Below are positions 26,727-36,346 of a stretch of DNA of 64,000 nucleotides, in pieces. A model generated the notes under the pieces. That model ran no database searches. It was not told the origin of the DNA and saw nothing but the letters and a program-made list of their open reading frames with translations. The stretch is from CAVSRC01 sp963743015. GTDB lineage: Bacteria; Pseudomonadota; Alphaproteobacteria; Rhizobiales; Kaistiaceae. Location: NCBI GenBank assembly GCA_963743015.1, contig CAVUOD010000018.1, positions 1-64,000 on the forward strand, given 5' to 3'. Each line of letters starts with the position of its first letter. The stretch's first letter is position 1. A program made the position numbers and the translations under genes.

Positions 26727-27857
26727 TCAGCCTCCTTCCAGATCCGGCCGATAGATCTTCAGGCCACGGCCGAGCGATGCCTTCTCGCGGCGGGCAAGCA
26801 CCAGGTCCGCCCGGATCATCTCCTCGACCAGCTCGCCAAAGCTGACTTTGGGTTGCCAGCCGAGCTGCTGGCGGGCGCGGGTGGCGTCGCCGAGCAGCGT
26901 CTCCACCTCGGCCGGGCGGAAATAGACCGGGTCGACCCGCACGATCACGTCGCCGACATGAAGCGGGCTCTCCGCAGCGCGCTGATCGAGGCTGGCGACG
27001 GTGCCGATTTCCTCAACCCCCTCACCCGACCATTCGATGCCGATGCCGACGCTCTCGGCGGCCAGCGCGACGAACTCGCGCACGCTGTGCTGCTCGCCGC
27101 TGGCGATGACGTAGTCACGCGGTTCCTGCTGCTGGAGGATCAGCCACTGCGCCTCGACATAGTCGCGGCTGTGACCCCAGTCGCGCTTGGCGTTGAGGTT
27201 GCCGAGAAAGAGGCAGGCCTGGGTGCCGAGAACGATATGGGCAAGCGCGCGGGTGATCTTGCGGGTGACGAAGGTTTCGCCGCGGATCGGGCTCTCGTGG
27301 TTGAACAGGATGCCGTTGCAGGCAAAGAAGCCGTAAGCCTCGCGGTAGTTGACCGTGATCCAATGGGCGTAGAGCTTGGCGACCGCATAGGGCGAGCGCG
27401 GGTGGAACGGCGTGGTCTCGGACTGGGGGGTCTCGACGACCTTGCCGTAAAGCTCCGAGGTCGACGCCTGATAGAAGCGCGTCTTCTCGCCGAGGCCGAG
27501 AATGCGGATCGCCTCGAGCAGACGGAGCGTGCCGATGGCGTCGGCATTGGCGGTGTATTCCGGCTCCTCGAAGGAGACCTGGACATGGCTCTGGGCGGCG
27601 AGATTGTAGACCTCGTCGGGACGCACCTCGCCAACGACGCGCAGCAGGCTCGACGAATCGGTCATGTCGCCGTGATGCAGCGTGAAGGGCAGGCCGATCT
27701 CGTGCGCCTCGTGGAACAGGTGGTCGACGCGGTCGGTGTTGAACAGCGACGTGCGCCGCTTGATGCCGTGGACCTGGTAGCCCTTGCCGATCAGGAACTC
27801 GGCGAGATAGGCGCCATCCTGGCCGGTGATGCCGGTGATCAATGCGGTCTTTGCCAT
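26727..27857 (-). CDS. gmd: GDP-mannose 4,6-dehydratase
   Basis: The protein has 376 residues. ALITGITGQDGAYLAEFLIGKGYQVHGIKRR is the Gmd N terminus and cofactor loop. YNLAAQSHVQVSFEEPEYTA, RFYQASTSELYGKV, SPYAVAKLYAHW and FNHESPIRGETFVTRKI are all diagnostic. It converts GDP-mannose to GDP-4-keto-6-deoxymannose. With fcl it supplies GDP-L-fucose, or the ketosugar is used directly for other deoxysugars. The start was chosen at MAKTALITG. The longer frame upstream to 28064 is not family-like. Confidence 0.95.
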   Translation of the reverse strand: MAKTALITGITGQDGAYLAEFLIGKGYQVHGIKRRTSLFNTDRVDHLFHEAHEIGLPFTLHHGDMTDSSSLLRVVGEVRPDEVYNLAAQSHVQVSFEEPEYTANADAIGTLRLLEAIRILGLGEKTRFYQASTSELYGKVVETPQSETTPFHPRSPYAVAKLYAHWITVNYREAYGFFACNGILFNHESPIRGETFVTRKITRALAHIVLGTQACLFLGNLNAKRDWGHSRDYVEAQWLILQQQEPRDYVIASGEQHSVREFVALAAESVGIGIEWSGEGVEEIGTVASLDQRAAESPLHVGDVIVRVDPVYFRPAEVETLLGDATRARQQLGWQPKVSFGELVEEMIRADLVLARREKASLGRGLKIYRPDLEGG

Positions 27858-28100
27858 GCCTCTCCTGCCCAAAGCCGCCGGGGAAGCCGGCTGCGGCCAG
27901 CTATTTAGCAGAGATGGCCGGAATTGCACGCAGGGGGTCCCGGCCGGGCGGTGCCCGGGCCTTGCGAACCGCCACCTGCCGGCGCTGCGCGGCGGTTGCA
28001 GGAAGCGCCGGGGCGGTCCAATCTGCCGGTCCCGATGCCGGACCTGCCGGCGATTGCTCCCCACCTTCCGCCTGCGGGCGCCGACGATTTACCGGTTGCG

Positions 28101-29312
28101 ATGTCCCCTTCAGACAGCAAAGCACTCCATCAGCCCGCCGCGATCTCCTGGCCGCGTTATCGGCAATGGACGCGCGAGAACCTGCCCCTGTGGGTCCTGA
28201 CCATCGTCTTCACGGTCGCGCTGCTGATCGTCGCACGATCCGACGTCCTCGATACGGTCTATCTCGCTTTCGTGCTCTTCCCGGCCGTCGCGATTGCCGG
28301 GGTCGGCGAGACAAAAGCGGTGCTCGGCGCCTGGACGGTGCGCGCCTGCCTCGCCTTCCTCGCCTTCATGTGGCTGACGCCGCTGTGGACCGGCGGTATC
28401 GGCGACGCGCCCTGGGTGGACACGACGCTGGCCATGGCCGCCGTTGCCGGTTTCGTGATGATCATCGCCCATCTCGTGGCGAGCGACCCGGCATACCAGG
28501 ACCGGCTGATCAAGGTCCTCGCCGTCGCGGTGCTGGTGACGGCGCTCTATTCGGCGGTCACCGAGTACCAGGCGCACTGGTTCACCGATCGGCTGGTCAT
28601 CGTGCCGTGGCCGAACCCGAATACCGGCGCGGCGGTTCTCGGCACATTGCTGGTCGGCATTGCCGCCGGCCCCGGCATGAATTCCGAGGAATGGCCCGGC
28701 GTGCGGATGATCTACTGGGCGATCGCCGTCCTGCTCGCTCTCCTGCTGTTCATGACGCAGACGCGCGCCGCCCTGGTCGGCGTGGTTGCCGCGGCGCTCG
28801 CCGCGGTGCTGGTGCGGCCGCCGAAATTGCGCAACCTGGCCGTCTGGGGCGCCGTCTTCGTGGTCGCCGTCGGCCTCGTCGTGTTCGTGCTCCGCCACCA
28901 GCTGCTGCGCGGCGACGCCGGACGGACCGAGCTTCTGGTCGACTTCTGGCGTCTGGTGCAGGACCGCGTCCTGCTCGGCTTCGGCGTCCAGACCCAGGGC
29001 GACATCCTGGTCTGGTACAACGGCCTCTATCTCGAGGCACCGCACAACATGCTGATGACGGCCCTGGTCTATGGCGGGGTGATCGCCGCGGCGCTGCTGG
29101 CCGCTCTCTACGTCACGATGATCGTGATCGGCATCAGGAACGCCCGGCGCGGCCTGTCGCTGGCGCCGCTGGCGATGGCCGTCTACGTGGCGGCGCACGG
29201 GTTGTTCGAGACGATCTACGTCACGACGCCGGGCTGGCAGTGGCTCTATCTGTGGCTGCCGGTGGGGATCGTCGCCGGCGCCGAACTCCGCGGCCGCGCT
29301 CCGGCGGCCTGA
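28101..29312 (+). CDS. O-antigen ligase-like membrane protein
   Basis: From MSPSDSKALHQ the protein has 403 residues and about ten hydrophobic helices. VRMIYWAIAVLLALLLFMTQTRAALVG is the TRxA-like segment typical of O-antigen ligases and bactoprenol-linked polymerases. LVDFWRLVQDRVLLGFGVQ, then APHNMLMTALVYGGVI, is the conserved periplasmic histidine region. It would join O-antigen or another glycan to lipid A-core. Upstream starts at 28035 and 27924 exist without clear ribosome sites. The gene is divergent from gmd, and the roughly 240 bases between the starts hold nothing else recognised. Confidence 0.75.
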   Translation: MSPSDSKALHQPAAISWPRYRQWTRENLPLWVLTIVFTVALLIVARSDVLDTVYLAFVLFPAVAIAGVGETKAVLGAWTVRACLAFLAFMWLTPLWTGGIGDAPWVDTTLAMAAVAGFVMIIAHLVASDPAYQDRLIKVLAVAVLVTALYSAVTEYQAHWFTDRLVIVPWPNPNTGAAVLGTLLVGIAAGPGMNSEEWPGVRMIYWAIAVLLALLLFMTQTRAALVGVVAAALAAVLVRPPKLRNLAVWGAVFVVAVGLVVFVLRHQLLRGDAGRTELLVDFWRLVQDRVLLGFGVQTQGDILVWYNGLYLEAPHNMLMTALVYGGVIAAALLAALYVTMIVIGIRNARRGLSLAPLAMAVYVAAHGLFETIYVTTPGWQWLYLWLPVGIVAGAELRGRAPAA

Positions 29313-29327
29313 GGCGCGCGCTACCGC

Positions 29328-29978
29328 TCACGGCCCCCATGCGGCCAGCACCTTCTGGAATACGGCATTGCCGCTGGACCCCTTTTCGAAGGTGATGGTG
29401 GCGCTCTGGCCCGAGGCGTAGGTGACCGGCAGGCCAAAGAACGGACTGGCCGCCAGCAGACGGAGATTGAAACTGCGGTCCACGGCAAGCTGGGAGAAGG
29501 CGATCCAGAACCGCGTCCGGTTCACGTCGACGACGTTGGCGGCAAGCGGCGTACCTTCTGCATCCGGCGTCGGCTTGCCGACGAGATTGCCGATCTTGGC
29601 GACCGGCCCGGCACGGGAGGCGGGCAGTTCCGACAGGGCGACCTCGATCAGGTGGCTCGCCGGCAGGCTTGGGTCGGTGTTCTTGCTGAAGGTGAGCACG
29701 ATGTGCGTGCCTTCGATGGGGATGGTGAGATCGCCGACGATCGACATGCCGTGATCGCCGGTAACGGCGCGCCAGACGACCGTGCCGTTGATTTCCAGGC
29801 TGCCGCGCACATTGGCCGGTTCGGTGGTGAGCAGCGCCCGCTGTTCGTACGGCGCGCCGGAATGCGCCGACCAGTACTGGAAGCCGAAATACGCGCCGAC
29901 ACCGATCAGTGCCGGCGGAATCGTGGCAAGGATCGCCATCATCACTCTTGAACCGAGCGGCGCCGGAGCCATCCGCAT
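29328..29978 (-). CDS. Single-span membrane protein, unknown
   Basis: The protein has 216 residues from MRMAPAPLGSRVMMAILAT. One membrane span, around residues 13-32, is followed by a soluble domain with repeated short beta segments (VRGSLEINGTVVWRAV, GTHIVLTFSKN). It is probably periplasmic. RTRFWIAF and PLAANVV are its most regular parts. No family was recognised. It sits between the O-antigen-ligase-like gene and a large glycosyltransferase, convergent with the former. Confidence 0.5.
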   Translation of the reverse strand: MRMAPAPLGSRVMMAILATIPPALIGVGAYFGFQYWSAHSGAPYEQRALLTTEPANVRGSLEINGTVVWRAVTGDHGMSIVGDLTIPIEGTHIVLTFSKNTDPSLPASHLIEVALSELPASRAGPVAKIGNLVGKPTPDAEGTPLAANVVDVNRTRFWIAFSQLAVDRSFNLRLLAASPFFGLPVTYASGQSATITFEKGSSGNAVFQKVLAAWGP

Positions 29979-30141
29979 GCTCTCATCTCCTGCCACGGGC
30001 CGAGCCGCGCTTGCCGGCGGAATTGGTAACAAGACGCAATAGGGGCTGCAACTTGCCGGCGGACACCCTAAAACCGCCTCCTGACCGCAAGAAACGCCCT
30101 CCCGCGGGCGTTCCTGTCAAACGATTTCCCCGGAGCGAAGC

Positions 30142-32547
30142 GTGACGGTTCCGCCAGTATCACCCATCGATGCGCAGTTGCGGCGGCTCGACCGAGAGAG
30201 CCGCACCCTGACGGACCTCGCCAGGGCGCTCGCCCCCGCCTCGCCCGGCATGGCACGCCAGAACCCGGACCCGACCCTGATGGCGGTTGCCGAGTCGCTG
30301 CGCGCGATCGCCGCAGACGGCAAGGCGACCGACGATCCGGCGCATCTGATATCCAGCCTGACCGCCGCCGGCTGGCTGCTTGCCGGCTGGCGCGACCAGC
30401 GCTTCGGCACCGGCGCGGCGCTGCTCAAGCCGGACCGGACCCGCGAGCGGCTCGATGCGGCGCTCGACACGCTCGCCGCGATCCATGAGGCGATCCTTGT
30501 CGATTGCGTGCCGGCAGCGCTGCGCACGCCGCCTGCCGATGTCGCCTTCGGCCCGGCGCACCGGCCGGACGGGACGGTGACGGTCGTCGTGCCGGTCACC
30601 GCGGCGGCGCGGTTCGCGATCGCCGGCATCGCGTCAATCAGCCGCGCCCGGAACGAGACGGCGCCCAACATCCTGGCGGTGAGCGACGGCACGGCCCCGG
30701 ACGAGACCGTCGCACGCCTCAGAAGAGAAGCCGAAGCCGGCCGCTGCACGCTGATCGAAAGCGCCGATCTGAAGGGGGTGACGGCCGCGATCGATCGCGG
30801 CCTGGCGGAGGCCGCCGGCGACTGCGTCATCCTCGCCAGCGCCGATGTGACGGTGGCCGACGGCTGGATCGACGGGCTCGCCGCCGCCGCCAGCGCTGCG
30901 GACATAGCCGGCGTGGCACCGCTGTCCAATGCGGGGACCGGGACGGCCTGGCCCTTCGCCGGACATGACAATCCGCTCGCCGTCCGCGATCTCGCCGCCC
31001 TGGCGGCTGCCGCCAAGCGGGCCAACGGGGCCGCCGCCGTCGTGCTTCCGGTTGCCGACAATTCCTGCCTCTATCTGACCAGAGACGCGCTCGCCGCGGT
31101 CGGCGGGTTCGATGCCGAGACCTTTCCGGAAGCGACGAGTGCCCTTGCCGACTGGTCCCTGCGCGCCTCTGCCGCCGGCCGGCGCGTGCTCGCAGCGCCC
31201 GGCGTCTTCGTCTTCATCCTCGGCCAGGCGGGCTTCGCCGCCCGCCACAGGCAGCGCCTCAGGCGCGGCCACGAGCAGCTCAGCCGGCGCCATCGCGGCC
31301 ATGCCGGCCTCAAGGCCGAGGGGAAGAGCGCCGATCCGCTGGCATCCGCCCGCCGGGCGCTCGACGGCATCCTCCTCGGCGAGGCGCGTGGCGGCGTATC
31401 CCGGCCCGTGGTCCATCTGATTCACGCCTGGGGCGGCGGCGCCGCGGTCCATGCGGCCGACCTCGCCCGCCGGCAGGCGGCGCTCGGCGCGGCCGTCGCG
31501 ATCGTTGAGATCAGCGGGCCGTCGACGGTGCGGCTGATCGAGCCGGCAGGCTATCCGAACCTTGTCTTCGACCTCGCCGAGGCGGAGGACGCCGCCGCCT
31601 TCCGCCAGATCGTCGCCGCCGACGGCGCCGGGCTGCTGCACGTCCACTCCGTCATCGGCATGGACGTCACCCATCTGAAGACGCTGGCGGCGTGCTTCGC
31701 CGGATATTATCTGACGCTGCACGACTTCTATCTTCTGTGTCCGCAGATCACGCTTTCCGATCGCAACGACCGGCCCTGCGACGTGGCGCCGGACGCCACG
31801 TGCGAACAATGCGTCGCGGCCAAGAAACCGTTCGGCCCGTTCATCGCACCGGTCGCGGCGCACCGCGACGCGTACAGGGCGATCGCCGCGGGGGCGAAGG
31901 CGATCTACACGCCGAGCGCGGCGGCGCGGACACTGCTCGAGCGGGGCCTGGGCGATATCCCGATCACGGTTGCCCCACATGACGAGAAGCGCACGCCGAT
32001 CCTTGCCCCGCGGCCGGTGCCGGCAGGCAAGACCCGGACGATCGTCACCATCGGCTCGTTCAGCAAGGACAAGGGCACGCCGGTGCTGGAAGGGGTGATC
32101 CGCGCGGCCATTACCCGGCACCTGCCGCTCAAGTTCGCCATTGCCGGGCCGGCGACCTGGCACAATCCGCCGCCGAACGTCACCGTGCTCGGCCCCTATG
32201 ACGGGGCCACGGTCGACGATCTGCTCAAGCGCGTCGGCGGACAGATCGCCTTCCTGCCGAGCGTGGTCGCCGAGACCTACATGTTCTCGCTCAGCGAATG
32301 CGTGCGCGCGGGCTGCTATCCGGTCGTCTTCGATCTCGGCGCCCAGGCGGAACGCCTGCGGGCGCTGGGCTGGGGCACCATCCTGCCCCTCGGTACGGAG
32401 CCGGAAGCGATTGCCGATCTGCTCACCAAGGTCGACATTCCGCCGCTCGCACCCGAGCGCGTCGCAGAGTGGCTGGCGGAGGGCCGCCTTGGCGCGCTCG
32501 ACTACTACGCCGAGAGCCGCGCGAGCCTGACGACGGCGAAGGCCTGA
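30142..32547 (+). CDS. Large two-domain glycosyltransferase (GT2 plus GT4)
   Basis: The protein starts at GTG and has 801 residues. Residues about 150-340, TVTVVVPVTAAARFAIAGI to VTVADGWIDGL, form a GT2 domain with aberrant DxD. Residues about 425-800 form a GT-B fold: VVHLIHAWGGGAAVHAADLARR at the acceptor side, TLHDFYLLCPQITLSDRND with a CDVAPDATCEQC metal-like insert, TIGSFSKDKGTPVLEGVI and the donor site FLPSVVAETYMFSLSECVRAG. Multi-domain enzymes of this kind extend repeating surface glycans. It is the longest gene of the cluster. Confidence 0.8.
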   Translation: MTVPPVSPIDAQLRRLDRESRTLTDLARALAPASPGMARQNPDPTLMAVAESLRAIAADGKATDDPAHLISSLTAAGWLLAGWRDQRFGTGAALLKPDRTRERLDAALDTLAAIHEAILVDCVPAALRTPPADVAFGPAHRPDGTVTVVVPVTAAARFAIAGIASISRARNETAPNILAVSDGTAPDETVARLRREAEAGRCTLIESADLKGVTAAIDRGLAEAAGDCVILASADVTVADGWIDGLAAAASAADIAGVAPLSNAGTGTAWPFAGHDNPLAVRDLAALAAAAKRANGAAAVVLPVADNSCLYLTRDALAAVGGFDAETFPEATSALADWSLRASAAGRRVLAAPGVFVFILGQAGFAARHRQRLRRGHEQLSRRHRGHAGLKAEGKSADPLASARRALDGILLGEARGGVSRPVVHLIHAWGGGAAVHAADLARRQAALGAAVAIVEISGPSTVRLIEPAGYPNLVFDLAEAEDAAAFRQIVAADGAGLLHVHSVIGMDVTHLKTLAACFAGYYLTLHDFYLLCPQITLSDRNDRPCDVAPDATCEQCVAAKKPFGPFIAPVAAHRDAYRAIAAGAKAIYTPSAAARTLLERGLGDIPITVAPHDEKRTPILAPRPVPAGKTRTIVTIGSFSKDKGTPVLEGVIRAAITRHLPLKFAIAGPATWHNPPPNVTVLGPYDGATVDDLLKRVGGQIAFLPSVVAETYMFSLSECVRAGCYPVVFDLGAQAERLRALGWGTILPLGTEPEAIADLLTKVDIPPLAPERVAEWLAEGRLGALDYYAESRASLTTAKA

Positions 32548-32641
32548 TGACCGCCGGGTCCGCGATTCCGTCTTGCCAAAGTGCGAACAAACCGCTTTGC
32601 CTAGCGGTCGGGAGAACCAAGCAGAGGAAAGGGGCGAGCTG

Positions 32642-33668
32642 ATGGCCAAGAGCGCCAAGAAGAAAAAGGCCGGCAAGGTCCGCTGGGGGATCATATCGAC
32701 GGCCAGCATCGGCACCGAGAAGGTCATTCCCGGCATGCTGAAAAGCCGCAAGTTCGAGGTGCGCGCGATCGCCTCGCGCGAGCTGCCGACGGCGAAGAAA
32801 TGGGCGAAGAAGCTCGGCATCCCGGTCGCCTACGGTTCCTACGAGGAACTGCTCGACGATCCCGAGATCGATGCGGTCTACAACCCGCTACCCAATCACC
32901 TGCACGTACCGTTGACGCTGAAAGCGGCCAAGAAGGGCAAACACGTGCTTGTGCGAGAAGCCGATCGCGCTGACCGCGGCCGAAGCCGAGAAGCTCAAAT
33001 CGGCGCCCAAGGGGGTGTTCATCGCCGAGGCCTTCATGGTCCGCCACCACCCACAATGGATCAAGGCGCGGGAGATCGTGCGCAAGGGCAAGCTCGGCAC
33101 GCTCAGGGCCGTGCAGGTCTTCTTCAGCTACTACAACGACGACCCCGACAATGTGCGCAACATCGCCGACATCGGCGGCGGCGCCGCCTACGACATCGGC
33201 TGCTACGCGATCATCTCCGGGCGCTATCTCTTCGACGCCGAGCCGACGGCGGTGGTCTCGCTGATCGACCGCGATCCGGTGTTCCACACCGACCGCACGA
33301 CCAGCGCCCTGGTCGACTTCGGCGAAGGCCGCCACCTGACCTTCACCGTCGGCACCCAGATCGTTCCCTACCAGCGGGTCAACGTGTTCGGCACCAAGGG
33401 GCGCCTGGAAATCGCCATCCCCTTCAACGCGCCGCAGGGCGGCGCCATGCGCATCTATCTCGACAACGGCAAGGAGCTGGGCGACGCCAGCGCCAAGACG
33501 ATCAAGCTCGCCAAGGCCGACCAGTACCAGCTCCAGGCCGAGGCGTTCTCGCGCGTGGTGCAGGGCAAGGAGGCGCTGGAATTCGGCCTCGACGACGCCA
33601 TCCGGCAGATGCGGGTGATCGACGCGGTGTTCGGCTCGGAGAAATCGGGCGGCTGGGAGAAGGTGTAG
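32642..33668 (+). pseudogene. Gfo/Idh/MocA oxidoreductase with one frameshift
   Basis: The first 103 codons from MAKSAKKKKAGKVRWGIISTASIG hold the NAD-binding fold and end in KAAKKGKHVL. The remainder, starting CEKPIALTAAEAEKL, continues in another frame to the stop at 33668. An extra T near 32949 (gtgctTgtgcgag instead of gtgctgtgcgag) separates the two. The EKP lysine is catalytic in this family, and YDIGCYAIISGRYLF is the conserved helix. Total length of 1027 bases is 3n+1, as expected of a one-base insertion. Repaired, it would be about 341 residues and oxidise a sugar or inositol for glycan synthesis. Confidence 0.85.
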
Positions 33669-33705
33669 CGCCTGAAAGGGCGCAAGCAGCAATGCCTCTC
33701 GATCC

Positions 33706-33733
33706 GTCATCCTCCGCGCAAGCCGGAGGATCG
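33706..33733. repeat. REP-like palindrome, copy 1
   Basis: CCGTCATCCTCCG, a short spacer and CGGAGGATCG make arms of 8 bp, ATCCTCCG and CGGAGGAT. The same arms with a seven-base spacer recur at 35684. It is a dispersed palindromic unit of the kind common in Hyphomicrobiales. Confidence 0.7.
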
Positions 33734-33783
33734 CGGGGTAGGCAGAGCAGGCGATTATCCGCATTCCGCTGCGCGCCATGCGG

Positions 33784-34698
33784 CTACTGCGACGAATCCA
33801 CCGCTGGCAGGCTGGCGACATAGGTGGCGATCGCGTTGCGATCGGCAGCCGACAGCTTCGCCGTATTGCGCACGACGGCGGCCATGGTGCTGCCGACGGA
33901 ATTGAAATTCGGCTTGAAGCCGGTCGTCAGCAGGGTGTCGATATCGTCCGCGGACCAGTCGGCGAGCCCGGTGGCATCCGTCGTGATGTTGGGGATCTTG
34001 CCCTTGCCGTCCGGTGCCGGGCCGCCGCCATAGGCCCGGGCGAGGATCGGCCCGCCGATCCAGTTGCGTGGCGTATGGCATTCGCCGCAATGGGCCGGCC
34101 CCTCGACCAGATAGGCGCCGCGGTTCTCTTCTGCGCTCTTCGCCGGATCGGGCTGGAAGGTCTTTCCGTCGACATAGAGCAGCTGCCACAGGCCGATGCC
34201 GCGCCGGATATTGAACGGGAAGGCGAGTTCGTGCGGCAGGGAGGGCTTGGCCACCGGCGGCAGCGTGTCGAGAAAGGCCTTGAGGTCGATGAGGTCCTCG
34301 ATGCGCATGTGCTGGTAGGAGGTATAGGGGAAGGCCGGATAGAGATGGCGGCCGCCCGGCGCGATGCCGAATTTCATGGCGTTGACGAAATCGAGGTCCG
34401 ACCATTTGCCGATGCCGTATTGCGGATCGGGCGAGATGTTGGGCGCGTGGAAGGTGCCGAATTCCGTCTTCAGCGCCTGGCCGCCGCCGAGCTTCAACTG
34501 GTCGGCAGCGGTCGCGCCTTCGGCCGCATGGCAGGATTCGCAGCCCCCCGCCCAGAACATCTCCTCGCCATTGGCGAGGTCGGGCTTGTGCGCCGGCAGA
34601 TCGGCAGGCGAAAGCGTGCGCGGGAGCGTCAGGAACCAGAAGGCGCCGCCGCCGGCCCCTGCCAGGACCAGTGCCAGAACGAGAAACTTGCGCAACAT
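33784..34698 (-). CDS. Membrane-anchored diheme cytochrome c
   Basis: The protein has 304 residues from MLRKFLVLALVLAGAGGGAF, an N-terminal membrane anchor. The first heme motif is GGCESCHAAEG and the second HCGECHTPRN, both CxxCH. Methionine ligands are likely in SVGSTMAAV and FKFGIAPGG-like regions, not certain. It probably passes electrons in the periplasm, as in alcohol-dehydrogenase or thiosulphate-linked cytochromes. The upstream ATG at 34770 would add 24 residues before the signal sequence. Confidence 0.88.
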   Translation of the reverse strand: MLRKFLVLALVLAGAGGGAFWFLTLPRTLSPADLPAHKPDLANGEEMFWAGGCESCHAAEGATAADQLKLGGGQALKTEFGTFHAPNISPDPQYGIGKWSDLDFVNAMKFGIAPGGRHLYPAFPYTSYQHMRIEDLIDLKAFLDTLPPVAKPSLPHELAFPFNIRRGIGLWQLLYVDGKTFQPDPAKSAEENRGAYLVEGPAHCGECHTPRNWIGGPILARAYGGGPAPDGKGKIPNITTDATGLADWSADDIDTLLTTGFKPNFNSVGSTMAAVVRNTAKLSAADRNAIATYVASLPAVDSSQ

Positions 34699-34876
34699 CA
34701 AAGCTTTCCCCGTGAAATGCGGGTAACTGGTGTCTTGCGCAAGGATGGCAAGGCCGCCGCGAGCGGGCAAGCCGCGGCGACGCTTGAACCGCTATAAGGC
34801 CGTGACCATATTGCGGGCAGGCTGGATGCCTGCATCGGGGTCCGGCTCAAGGGTCGCTTGTGGAAAGGACCATCGC

Positions 34877-35305
34877 ATGACGCGAATCGCCGCGCTCTCC
34901 AGCCCCCTGCTCCTCGGTTTCGAGGAGATCGAGCGCGCCCTGGACAGGCTGTCCAAGGCGACCGGGGACGGATATCCGCCCTACAACATCGAACGGTTGC
35001 CAGGCACGCCCGAGCGGGCGGAAACGCTGCGCATCACGCTGGCGGTCGCCGGTTTCTCGCGCGACGAACTGGAAGTCGGCATCGAGGAGAACGAGCTGGT
35101 GATCCGCGGCAGGCAAGGGGACGAGCCGGCGCGCGAGTTCATCTATCGCGGCATCGCGGCGCGGCAGTTCCAGCGGACCTTCGTGCTTGCCGAGGGGATC
35201 GAAGTGGTCAGCGCCGATCTCAAGGACGGGCTCCTGTCTGTCGACCTTGTCCGCCCGCGGGCGGAACGGGTCGTGCGGCGGATCGAAATCAAGGGGCGCG
35301 GCTGA
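34877..35305 (+). CDS. Small heat-shock protein, Hsp20 family
   Basis: The protein has 142 residues. PPYNIERLPGTPERAETLRITLAVAGFSRDELEVGIEENELVI begins the alpha-crystallin domain and EFIYRGIAARQFQRTFVLAEGIEVVSADLKDGLLSVDLVRP is its core with the conserved A-x-x-x-n-G-v-L-type motif. It holds unfolding proteins for refolding by DnaK and ClpB. The DUF1150 gene follows after 29 bases. IbpA-like naming is likely but not certain. Confidence 0.93.
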   Translation: MTRIAALSSPLLLGFEEIERALDRLSKATGDGYPPYNIERLPGTPERAETLRITLAVAGFSRDELEVGIEENELVIRGRQGDEPAREFIYRGIAARQFQRTFVLAEGIEVVSADLKDGLLSVDLVRPRAERVVRRIEIKGRG

Positions 35306-35334
35306 GCGCCGGCCCTTCAGGAGGTATATGCGTC

Positions 35335-35604
35335 ATGACGAATGAACCCACGACGGCTGCCCCCAAGCAGGTGATGTCCGCCGAATCCTTCGCCCAGCTC
35401 GGCGGCGGGCGGATCGCCTATGTGCGCGCGCTCCACCCCGAAGAAGCCAAGGATCTCTTCCCGCAGATGCCGTCTGTGGTGCCGGATCTGGAACTGTGGG
35501 CGCTGCTCGGCGCCGACGGCACGCCGATCATGCTCGCCGACAGCCGCGAGGCGGTCGAGCTGAATGCACAGGAAAACGACCTGGAAACGGTGAGCCTGCA
35601 TTAA
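35335..35604 (+). CDS. DUF1150 family protein
   Basis: The protein has 89 residues. RIAYVRALHPEEAKDLFPQMPSVVPDLELWALLGADGTPIMLADSREAV is the DUF1150 pattern. CAGGAGGT lies seven to eight bases before its ATG. The protein is usually encoded beside Hsp20 in Hyphomicrobiales, and its function is unknown. A second ATG eight bases upstream is out of frame. Confidence 0.9.
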   Translation: MTNEPTTAAPKQVMSAESFAQLGGGRIAYVRALHPEEAKDLFPQMPSVVPDLELWALLGADGTPIMLADSREAVELNAQENDLETVSLH

Positions 35605-35683
35605 GGGCGGAGCCAGCATACACGCCAGCGCGCCATCTCGTATCGCCTTCAAAGAGACCAAACATGGCCCTCGTCTTGGCCCG

Positions 35684-35790
35684 TCATCCTCCGGCTTGAC
35701 CGGAGGATCGGCCGCGACGAGCACGATACCGGCTGTTTCGCTGAGAGCGATCCCCCGGTCTCGGCTCTGCCTCGCCGGGGGATGACGGAG
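35684..35790. repeat. REP-like palindromes, copies 2 and 3
   Basis: The arms ATCCTCCG and CGGAGGAT at 35686-35708 are separated by GCTTGAC, matching the unit at 33706. A related palindrome, ATCCCCCGG and CCGGGGGAT, follows at 35750-35783. They lie in the 208-base gap between DUF1150 and ptsN, between convergent genes, and the gap holds no gene. Confidence 0.75.
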
Positions 35791-35812
35791 GAGATCAACG
35801 TCGAGCGGCGGC

Positions 35813-36277
35813 CTACGCCGCGTCCGGCGTCGCACCTTCGGTCAGCACCGAATAGAGCGCCGACTTGTCGGTCGAGGCGCGCAGCTTGCCCGCCATGCCG
35901 GATTCGCGGAACAGGCGGGCGACGCGGGCCAGCGCCTTGAGGTGGTCGGCACCGGCGCCTTCCGGCGCCAGCAGCAGGAAGATGAGATCGACCGGCTGAT
36001 CGTCGACCGCCTCGAAATCGATCGGCTTCGACAGGCGCGCGAACAGACCGAAGATGCGATCGAGCCCGGCGAGCTTGCCGTGTGGAATGGCGATGCCGCC
36101 GCCCACCCCGGTCGAGCCCAGCTTCTCCCGCTGAACCAGCGTCTCGAAGACCTCACGCTCTTCCAAACCTGTGATCTGGGCCGCCTTTTCGGCGAGCGCC
36201 TGAATAGCCTGTTTCTTGCTGTTCGCCTTCAGCGAAGGCACGACGGCATCGGGCTTGATGAGGTCGCTCAGATCCAT
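35813..36277 (-). CDS. ptsN: PTS IIA-like nitrogen regulatory protein PtsN
   Basis: The protein has 154 residues, from MDLSDLIKPDAVVPSLKANSKKQAIQAL. GGIAIPHGKLAGLDRIFG contains the phosphorylated histidine, and DLIFLLLAPEGAGADHLKALARVARL the PTS EIIA domain. EI-Ntr and NPr pass phosphate to it from PEP, and it regulates potassium and stress responses. It is the last gene of the rpoN-hpf-ptsN block on the minus strand. Confidence 0.94.
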   Translation of the reverse strand: MDLSDLIKPDAVVPSLKANSKKQAIQALAEKAAQITGLEEREVFETLVQREKLGSTGVGGGIAIPHGKLAGLDRIFGLFARLSKPIDFEAVDDQPVDLIFLLLAPEGAGADHLKALARVARLFRESGMAGKLRASTDKSALYSVLTEGATPDAA

Positions 36278-36346
36278 CTTGTTCAGTCCAGATCGTCCCA
36301 GCGGCGCGCGGGATGCCAAGTGCCCGCCCGCATCGTCCCATTGCCG

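Noticed and set aside
30634..32820. Minus-strand frame of 728 codons opposite the large glycosyltransferase
   Set aside because: It has repetitive Arg/Gly/Asp composition and no motif, while the plus strand has full glycosyltransferase motifs.
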